NCBI GenBank assembly: GCA_003695865.1
Contig: RFGQ01000476.1
Span: forward strand, 1-12,132
Length of the DNA stretch: 12,132 nt
Direction of reading: 5' to 3'
Origin: Gemmatimonadota bacterium
GTDB taxonomy: Bacteria; Gemmatimonadota; Gemmatimonadetes; Longimicrobiales; Gaopeijiaceae
A model generated the notes under the pieces. The model had not been told where the DNA came from and ran no database searches. It saw only the letters and a program-made list of their open reading frames with translations. Both the position numbers and the translations under genes were made by a program. Position 1 is the first letter of the stretch, and every line of letters starts with the position of its first letter. This document shows positions 7,134-12,132 of this stretch, one piece after another.

Positions 7134-8038
7134 GGTCGTGCCTCCGGAATCACCAGATCGGCGCCCTCCGCGGCGGCCGCGACGCGGCCGGCGAAACCCA
7201 GGGCGTCGGCCCGGGCGCGCATCTCGGCGACGATCGCGTCGAGCTGATCGTCCGTCCGCTGAGGGGCGTGGTGGTAGAAGAGCAGTGTACCCACGTCCGC
7301 CGCGTGGGCGAGCGCGAGCGCCTGGTCGAAAGTCGAGTGGCCCCAGCCCTGATGGGCTGCGTACTCCGCCTCGGTGAACATCGAATCGTGGATGAGCACG
7401 TCCGCTCCCGCCGCGAAGTCCGCGAGCCGGTCGGCGAACCCTTCACCGAGTTCCTCGTAGTCTCCGCCCACGAGTTCGTTGTCGGGCACGAAGACCAGGG
7501 CGCGGCCTCCGGCCTCGACGCGGTAGCCGAGCGTGTAGGAGGGGTGGCGCACCCGCATGGCGCGCACCCGTACCCCGTCGCGCTCCCAGGTGTCTTCGTC
7601 GAGGTGTTCGAACTGCTTGGTGGCGGCCAGCGCCTCGAAGGGGATGGGAAAGTAGATGGGCCCCATCTGTCCGGCGAAGAGCGTCTGCACGTCGACGCCC
7701 ATCTGCGTGGGCCCCAGGATCTCGATGCAGGCCTCCGGATCGTACAGGGGCCGGAAGAACGGAAAGCCCTGTATGTGATCCCAGTGGAAGTGTGTGAGGA
7801 ACACCACCAGCGGTCCCCGTGAGGGCTCGCTCACCAGCTTCTCGCCCAGGGCCCGGATGCCGGTGCCCGCGTCGAAAACGAGGTGGTGTCCGCCCGCGCG
7901 GACCTCGAGGCAGGGCGTGTTGCCCCCGTAGCGAGCCGTGAGCGGGCCGGGGCTGGGGATGGAGCCGCGCGTGCCCCAGCAACGCGCGACCAGTGAGGGC
8001 GCCGCGGCGGCGGATGGGACGGGCGCGGACTCGGTCAT
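7130..8038 (-). CDS. Metallo-beta-lactamase-fold hydrolase (RNase Z / PhnP-like branch)
   Basis: 302-residue predicted cytosolic metal-dependent hydrolase of unknown substrate. The opening CWGTRGSIPSPGP and RYGGNTPC are characteristic of one MBL subfamily. Metal ligands are visible: H83, H85, D87 and H88 in THFHWDH, then H165 (RHPSYTLGYR), an Asp in VPDNE (186) or IHDSM (218), H234 (GWGHST) and possibly H256. I prefer the ATG at 8038 because GGGAG lies 5 nt upstream. In-frame ATGs at 8083 and 8092 lack a properly spaced ribosome-binding site, and the one at 8092 sits at or before the likely transcript start. The added N-terminus would also be unlike the family. It is first in the proposed operon and overlaps the caspase start by 4 bp. 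Class II cyclic-nucleotide phosphodiesterases also have an MBL fold, so hydrolysis of the neighbouring cyclase product is possible, but nothing here proves it. Confidence 0.87.
   Translation of the reverse strand: MTESAPVPSAAAAPSLVARCWGTRGSIPSPGPLTARYGGNTPCLEVRAGGHHLVFDAGTGIRALGEKLVSEPSRGPLVVFLTHFHWDHIQGFPFFRPLYDPEACIEILGPTQMGVDVQTLFAGQMGPIYFPIPFEALAATKQFEHLDEDTWERDGVRVRAMRVRHPSYTLGYRVEAGGRALVFVPDNELVGGDYEELGEGFADRLADFAAGADVLIHDSMFTEAEYAAHQGWGHSTFDQALALAHAADVGTLLFYHHAPQRTDDQLDAIVAEMRARADALGFAGRVAAAAEGADLVIPEARP
7141..7145 (-). promoter_or_regulatory. Ribosome-binding site that fixes the GTG start of the caspase gene
   Basis: GGAGG on the minus strand lies 7 nt upstream of GTG 7133, inside the end of the MBL coding sequence. 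It supports the rare start codon and re-initiation at the GTGA stop/start overlap. Confidence 0.7.
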
Positions 8039-8043
8039 GGAAT

Positions 8044-8057
8044 CTCCCGCGGGGGAG
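8044..8057 (-). promoter_or_regulatory. MBL-gene Shine-Dalgarno inside a small hairpin
   Basis: The mRNA reads CTCCC-CCGC-GGGAG. The 3' arm is the Shine-Dalgarno 5 nt upstream of ATG 8038, so the 5-bp stem can occlude it. The stem is short; it may modestly limit translation of the first gene of the operon or be a chance effect of G+C content. Confidence 0.3.
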
Positions 8058-8095
8058 GGGATGTGGGCGGTCGGTGCGTCCATGCGCTCCATCGT

Positions 8096-8104
8096 ATTCT
8101 AGCA
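8096..8104 (-). promoter_or_regulatory. Candidate extended -10 promoter for the MBL-caspase-cyclase operon
   Basis: The minus strand reads TGCTAGAAT, an extended -10 (TGn + TAnAAT; 5 of 6 bases of TATAAT) in a region otherwise almost devoid of A/T. It predicts a transcript start near 8089 and a leader of about 50 nt before ATG 8038. No good -35 lies at 17 bp (GGGCGG is found there), as can be the case for extended -10 promoters. It sits in the 92-bp gap after the giant gene, the widest gap among the minus-strand genes. Confidence 0.45.
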
Positions 8105-8130
8105 CGCGCGGGGGCAGGCCGCCCGGCGCC

Positions 8131-11100
8131 TCAATCCTCTCCTCCGCAGAGCTGGTTGCCCGTGGTCGTGTCGATGCTGCCCGCGATCGCCGGCGAACCC
8201 GGGTGGTGGCTCTCGAGCGTCGCGACGAGCGCGGCGGCGTCGGAGCCGCACAGCGCGGGGTTGATCGTGATGGTGAAGTTCCCCGTCACGATCGGGTCGC
8301 CCGCGATGGCGAGACCGAGGTTCGCCAGCCCGGTCACGTCGGTGAGGGAGCCGTTGCCGGTCACCAGGACCGAAGCGAGCCCCGATTGAACACCCGTGAA
8401 CGCGTCCAGGTCGGCCAGCCCGGTCGCCTGCACGTGGATCTGGCTGTCCACCTCTGTGAGCGAAGGGAGGCTGAGCGCCGTGAGCGCGGGCAGGTTGAAC
8501 AGCGAGATGATGCCGTCGGACGGGCTCACGCCCGAGCCCGCTCCGATCAGGGCGAGCGACGGGAACGAGACCGAGCTCAAGAGCGCCTCGTTCTGGATCT
8601 GCAGGGCGCGATCGACCGTGGTGAGGTTGGGCAGCTTCACCGAGACGAGCCCGTTCTGATTGAGCGCGAGCTGACCGACCTGCGTGAGGCTCTCGAGTCC
8701 GGCGAGCGATCCGAGGATCGGGTTGTTCTGGATGTTCAGCAGGGAGGCCGTCCCCAGCCCGCTGAATCCGGCGAGCGAGGTCAGCAGCGTGTTGTCCGTC
8801 ACGTGGATCACGATCGAGGGTGTGCCCGTGCCCAGGTTGGGCATCGCCGGGATGGTCACGAGGCTCGTGTTCCCATCGATGATCAACTGGTCCACCTCGT
8901 CGAGCGCAGTCATGTCCCACGTCGCGAGCGACGTGTTGTTGCGGATCTCCGCCTCGCTGAAGCTGTTGGGCGGCGGCAGCGGCGCGCCGGAGGGGCCGCC
9001 GTCGCTCGGCGCCGGCGGCGCGCAGAAGCAGGAGCCGTTGACCGACATGAGCGACGAGAGATCGAACGAGGTCAGGGCACTGTTGTTGCGGATCACGAGG
9101 CCGCCCCCGATCTGGGTCAGGGCGGCGGCCGAGAACGAATCGAGGAACGCGTCGTCCGAGACCCGGAAGCTGCCGGTCACGTCCGTCAGCGAGGGCAGGT
9201 CGAACGTGGTCAGCCCGTTGCTCTCGAAGATGACCTCACCCTCCACCCTGGCGAGCGCGTCGAGGTCGAGCGTGCCCAGCGCAACGTTCATCTCGATCAC
9301 GAGATCGGGCGGCGGGGGCGTCGACGAGAAACCGATCAGGGGCAGTACCGGTGGGCACACGAACCTGATCTCGGTGAGCGACGGGAAGTGTGCATCGGTG
9401 AGCACGCTGTTGTTGTAGATCTGGAGCTGGCCCCCGATGCAGGCGAGCGCGGGGAAGTCGAGCGTCTCGGTGATCAGCCCGCCGCTGACACCGCCCAGCG
9501 AAAGGCCGTTCTGGACCACGACCTCGAGCGCGGGCATGCCGAACACCGTGCCGGGGTCGTCCAGGCTCACGCCACCCTCCACCTGCCGCAGCGCGGGGAG
9601 GTTGTTCAGGCTGCTGATCGCGTTGAACTCGACGATGAGGTCGCCGCCGATCTGCGTCAGCGAGGTGAGTCCGTCGAGGTTCTCGAGCGCACTGTTGAAT
9701 CGGATGGTGAGGTCACCCCCGATCACCTGCACGTTGCCGAACAGATCGAGGTTGCGCAGGCCGTCGTTGTCGTCGATGAGCACGCTCCCGCCCACGGCCC
9801 GCAGCGAGGCGCTGGACCCGAATGGCGGATCGAGCAGGTCGTTGTCGAAGACCGTCAGGTCTCCGCCGATGGAATCGAGCCGCGCGAGCGCGTCGAGGTC
9901 GAGCAGCGAGCCGTTGCCCTGGATGCTCACCGTGCCCTCCACGGTCTCGAGGAAGTCGAGCCCGTCCAGGTCGGCCAACGGCGTGAAGTTGACGTTCAGG
10001 TCTCCGGTGATGCGGCCGTAGAACTGCGCCGCGGCGTTGTCGAGGTCGGTCTGGTTGGTGATCGTCAGCGTCCCCGCCAGCACCTGCAGCACGAACGTGG
10101 TGAGCGCATCGCTCACCCCGTCCATCGACGCGGTGATGACCGCCTGGCCGGGCGCCAGCGCATTCCACATGCCCGTGGAGCTCACCGAGGCGACCGACGG
10201 CGCCGACGAGGTCCACGAAGGGACCGCGTCGGTCACGTCGAAGCCGTTGGCGTCCTTGGCGATGGCGGTGATCTGTCGGCTGTCGCCGATGAAGCCGGTT
10301 GCAAACCCTTCGGGCGGCACGTTCTGGATCGTGATCGACACCGCGAGCTGGTCGACGATCACGGAGGTCGAGCCGCTCACGCCCTCGACCGTGGCCGTGA
10401 TGACCGCCGATCCGTTGTCGACCGCCGTGACCGTGCCCGAGGCGTCCACCGTGGCGACGCTCGGGTCGCTGCTCGTCCAGGTGGTGGTGCGGCTTCCCAA
10501 CACGTTGTTCGCGGAGTCGCGAGCGACGGCCGTGAGTGACAGCGTGGCGCCGAGCGCCTGAATCGTGCCGCCCCCCGACACGGTGACCGAAGCGACCGTG
10601 CCCGCCGACATGGTGAAGTCGGCCGAGCCGGTCTCGGACTCGATCCCGAGGGTGACGTCCTGGAACGCGGGCGCGGGCGAGAGCCCGTCCAGCTCGAGCG
10701 GCCGCACCCGGTAGGTGCCCGCGAGCAGGCGGTCGAACCGGTAGCGGCCGGCCGCGCCCGTGGTGGCGCGGGCCACCTCGGTCCCGGCGGGCTTCTCGAG
10801 CAACACGGTCACGCCGGCCGCGGGCGGGAATGTCTCCGCGGGGATCCCGGCCGGCGGGCCCCCGGCTCCAGGTTGTGGCTGTGCCTGGCCGCCGTCGTCC
10901 CGGGTGATGGTGCCCTCGATGAACGAGGTCACGGTCACCGGGAGCAGGAACGTGCGGTCGTCGAGCGTGACGACGAGAGTGTCGCCTTCCTCGACCGGGG
11001 TGGGGTGGGCGCCCTCGATGTACCCTTCCAGCTCCTGGGGCCCGACGGAAAAGTGACCGAGACGGCTGTTCCACACCACGTCGTTCGCCTGCGGAATGAC

Positions 11101-12132
11101 GTTACCGTTCGCATCGACCGGGCGGAGCTCGACGTCGAGGCGCTCGCCGACCACCACGAGCAGGCGCCCGGGAATCGTGGACAGCCCTCGGGCGAGGGGT
11201 TGGACGGTGAAGGTCACCGACTCCTGGTCGTCGCGCACACGCACTTCGCGGGGGCCCGGATCGGACACCCTGAAGCCATCCTGCGGCGTGATCTGGACCT
11301 GGTAGAGGCCGGGGCGCAGGTCTTCGAACACGGCCCGGCCGCTTGCGTCGGTCGTGCCGGACGCGATCTGTGAAGCCGCCGCTCCGGCGCCGGCGCCCTC
11401 GGGCGCAGCGCCGCCTGCGGCCGGGTCGGTCACCACCACCGTGAGGCCCGGTACGCCCGCGCCCCAGGGCGCGCGCGCGAGCACGACGAGGCCGCCCGTA
11501 GCGGGGACGACCGGGAGCGTGCCCGCCGCGCCGAACGTGGTGACACGCACGTCGCCCGCCACGATCTCCTGCGGAACGACCACGGTGACCCGATCCGGCT
11601 CGACGTCCAGTACGTCGGCTTCGAGTTCGGCTTCGGGACCCGCGAAGAACACGCGCGTGTTGGCCGGCAGGATCCAGTCGAAGCCGCTACCGCGGATCTC
11701 GGCTTCCTCGCCGGGGATGGGCTTTTCGGGGGAGATGCGCTCGACCACGACCGGGGGCGGGCCGCCTGCGTCGCCCGTGGGCCGGAAGACCGGGTCGAGC
11801 ACGCCCGAAACACCGGGCACGGGCAGCGGGGGTGCGTCGTCCTCGTCGAGCGGCGCGATCATGAGTTGCCCGTCGCCGGCGCGGGCGCCCGCCACCCAGA
11901 GCCCGTCGGGACTCAGCGCGGGGCGCGATTCGACCGGCACGGCGAGGACCTGCCCCTCGCCGACGAGGTGCACCGTACCGTCGGGCGCCACGTAGGCGAG
12001 CTCGCCGTCCCCGCCGGCGGCGGGAAGGCGCGCGCCGCCGTCGGCCACCAGCGTCTCCAGGCTCGCGCCGTCTCCCCTCATGCGCTTGACCGAGCCGCCG
12101 CCGAACACGATGCGTTCGGCGTCCTCCCACAC
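8131..12132 (-). CDS. Giant multidomain surface/secreted protein (propeller-IPT-CarboxypepD_reg-Big2-L-domain repeats), N-terminus off the right edge
   Basis: At least 1333 residues are visible; the frame is open to the right edge, so the true start and signal peptide are missing. Residues here count from the edge. 1-117 resemble the end of a TolB/WD40-type propeller (SRPALSPDGLWVAGA). 128-200 is IPT/TIG-like (ISPEKPIPGEEAEIRGSGF). 214-310 and 404-508 are carboxypeptidase-regulatory-like folds (TDASGRAVFEDLRPGLYQVQ; TGAAGRYRFDRLLAGTYRVR). 317-402 is an unassigned beta domain. 513-593 and 597-685 are Big2-like Ig domains (WTSSDPSVATVD; WTSSAPSVASVS). About 700-1292 are receptor-L-domain-like repeats, and a short tail carries C1295 and C1329. 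Only six Cys are visible (898, 926, 1035, 1037, 1295, 1329), all in the repeat part, compatible with disulfides. No C-terminal sorting signal or anchor is evident. It is likely an extracellular binding or adhesion protein. It lies upstream of the signalling operon on the same strand, 92 bp away. Confidence 0.88.
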   Translation of the reverse strand: MWEDAERIVFGGGSVKRMRGDGASLETLVADGGARLPAAGGDGELAYVAPDGTVHLVGEGQVLAVPVESRPALSPDGLWVAGARAGDGQLMIAPLDEDDAPPLPVPGVSGVLDPVFRPTGDAGGPPPVVVERISPEKPIPGEEAEIRGSGFDWILPANTRVFFAGPEAELEADVLDVEPDRVTVVVPQEIVAGDVRVTTFGAAGTLPVVPATGGLVVLARAPWGAGVPGLTVVVTDPAAGGAAPEGAGAGAAASQIASGTTDASGRAVFEDLRPGLYQVQITPQDGFRVSDPGPREVRVRDDQESVTFTVQPLARGLSTIPGRLLVVVGERLDVELRPVDANGNVIPQANDVVWNSRLGHFSVGPQELEGYIEGAHPTPVEEGDTLVVTLDDRTFLLPVTVTSFIEGTITRDDGGQAQPQPGAGGPPAGIPAETFPPAAGVTVLLEKPAGTEVARATTGAAGRYRFDRLLAGTYRVRPLELDGLSPAPAFQDVTLGIESETGSADFTMSAGTVASVTVSGGGTIQALGATLSLTAVARDSANNVLGSRTTTWTSSDPSVATVDASGTVTAVDNGSAVITATVEGVSGSTSVIVDQLAVSITIQNVPPEGFATGFIGDSRQITAIAKDANGFDVTDAVPSWTSSAPSVASVSSTGMWNALAPGQAVITASMDGVSDALTTFVLQVLAGTLTITNQTDLDNAAAQFYGRITGDLNVNFTPLADLDGLDFLETVEGTVSIQGNGSLLDLDALARLDSIGGDLTVFDNDLLDPPFGSSASLRAVGGSVLIDDNDGLRNLDLFGNVQVIGGDLTIRFNSALENLDGLTSLTQIGGDLIVEFNAISSLNNLPALRQVEGGVSLDDPGTVFGMPALEVVVQNGLSLGGVSGGLITETLDFPALACIGGQLQIYNNSVLTDAHFPSLTEIRFVCPPVLPLIGFSSTPPPPDLVIEMNVALGTLDLDALARVEGEVIFESNGLTTFDLPSLTDVTGSFRVSDDAFLDSFSAAALTQIGGGLVIRNNSALTSFDLSSLMSVNGSCFCAPPAPSDGGPSGAPLPPPNSFSEAEIRNNTSLATWDMTALDEVDQLIIDGNTSLVTIPAMPNLGTGTPSIVIHVTDNTLLTSLAGFSGLGTASLLNIQNNPILGSLAGLESLTQVGQLALNQNGLVSVKLPNLTTVDRALQIQNEALLSSVSFPSLALIGAGSGVSPSDGIISLFNLPALTALSLPSLTEVDSQIHVQATGLADLDAFTGVQSGLASVLVTGNGSLTDVTGLANLGLAIAGDPIVTGNFTITINPALCGSDAAALVATLESHHPGSPAIAGSIDTTTGNQLCGGED
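8258..10071 (-). repeat. About 20 receptor-L-domain / LRR-like repeats within the giant protein
   Basis: Each unit reads approximately GGxLxIxxNxxLxxLxLxxLxxI. The N-x-x-L position recurs near residues 740, 764, 789, 813, 837, 875, 907, 949, 972, 994, 1016, 1065, 1088, 1114, 1136, 1160, 1181, 1213, 1238, 1260 and 1291. The base period is 21-26 residues, lengthened to 31-49 where loops are inserted. This predicts a curved parallel-beta solenoid, the fold of EGFR L domains and fungal Ecm33-type wall proteins, usually used for binding. The repeats have diverged at the DNA level, so they are old rather than freshly amplified. Confidence 0.8.
10078..10596 (-). repeat. Two tandem Big2-like immunoglobulin-fold domains in the giant protein
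   Basis: Two consecutive units of about 80-90 residues (513-593 and 597-685) share the order: strand, (L/I)TA(V/I)A(R/K)D, WTSS(D/A)PSVA(T/S)V, then a V/G-rich AVITA strand. Big2 domains are common spacers in bacterial surface proteins; here they would raise the repeat array away from the N-terminal domains. Confidence 0.75.

Noticed and set aside
5121..7247. 708-codon plus-strand open frame opposite the caspase gene
   Set aside because: The minus strand encodes an intact caspase domain with signal peptide and ribosome-binding site; the plus-strand product shows no recognisable motif and spans three real genes.
8083..8092. Alternative ATG starts for the MBL gene
   Set aside because: The GGAG near them is too close to one and downstream of the other, and the likely promoter would place the ATG at 8092 before the transcript start. 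The ATG at 8038 has well-spaced GGGAG.
8039..8130. CRP-type cAMP-receptor site in the operon leader
   Set aside because: I looked for TGTGA-N6-TCACA or close variants in this gap and found none, so cAMP autoregulation through a classical CRP box is not supported.
8258..10071. CRISPR-like or recent tandem DNA repeats
   Set aside because: The periodicity is at the protein level only; nucleotide copies have diverged and there are no identical repeats with unique spacers.
7993..10539. 848-codon open frame on the plus strand opposite the giant gene
   Set aside because: Its translation is dominated by Arg, Glu, Gly and Val with no domain or signal. It is the antisense shadow of a high-GC gene whose minus-strand product has clear Big2 and L-domain repeats.

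Overview
This is a roughly 70% G+C stretch with long, densely packed genes, Sec-type signal peptides, a caspase/CHASE2/FecR gene set and a very large repeat-rich extracellular protein. It looks like a high-GC Gram-negative bacterium with a large signalling repertoire. Gemmatimonadota is my best guess from gene style alone; a deltaproteobacterial or related lineage is possible. There is no rRNA or tRNA to settle this, and I see no transposon, phage or CRISPR sequence.

Layout: a plus-strand fragment at the left edge (1-365) is the C-terminal end of a caspase-family (peptidase C14) protein. It converges on a block of six minus-strand genes, with a GC-rich hairpin (402-421) in the 62-bp gap. Read in their own direction, right to left, the six are: (1) a >1333-residue secreted protein (8131 to beyond the right edge) with a propeller-like segment, an IPT/TIG domain, carboxypeptidase-regulatory-like domains, two Big2-like domains and about 20 receptor-L-domain-like repeats; (2) a metallo-beta-lactamase-fold hydrolase (7130-8038); (3) a secreted caspase-family protease with a DUF4384-like C-terminus (5253-7133); (4) a CHASE2 adenylate cyclase with three membrane segments and a TPR-like tail (3059-5212); (5) a periplasmic FecR-like/TPR protein (2121-3041); (6) a GAF/HD-GYP c-di-GMP phosphodiesterase (428-2077).

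Genes 2 to 6 look like one transcription unit. Genes 2 and 3 overlap by 4 bp (GTGA), and the other gaps are 40, 17 and 43 bp. An extended -10 motif (8096-8104) lies upstream of gene 2, in the 92-bp gap after the giant gene. The proposed unit joins an envelope sensor that makes cAMP, two exported partners (FecR-like and caspase-like), a cytosolic MBL hydrolase and a c-di-GMP hydrolase whose GAF domain has a degenerate form of the NKFDE cyclic-nucleotide-binding signature. A plausible reading is a two-second-messenger envelope-stress module with a caspase-like effector. That joint function is inference; the individual domain calls are much firmer.

No gene-free stretch exceeds 100 bases. Many long open frames on the plus strand opposite these genes are high-GC shadows and are not annotated.
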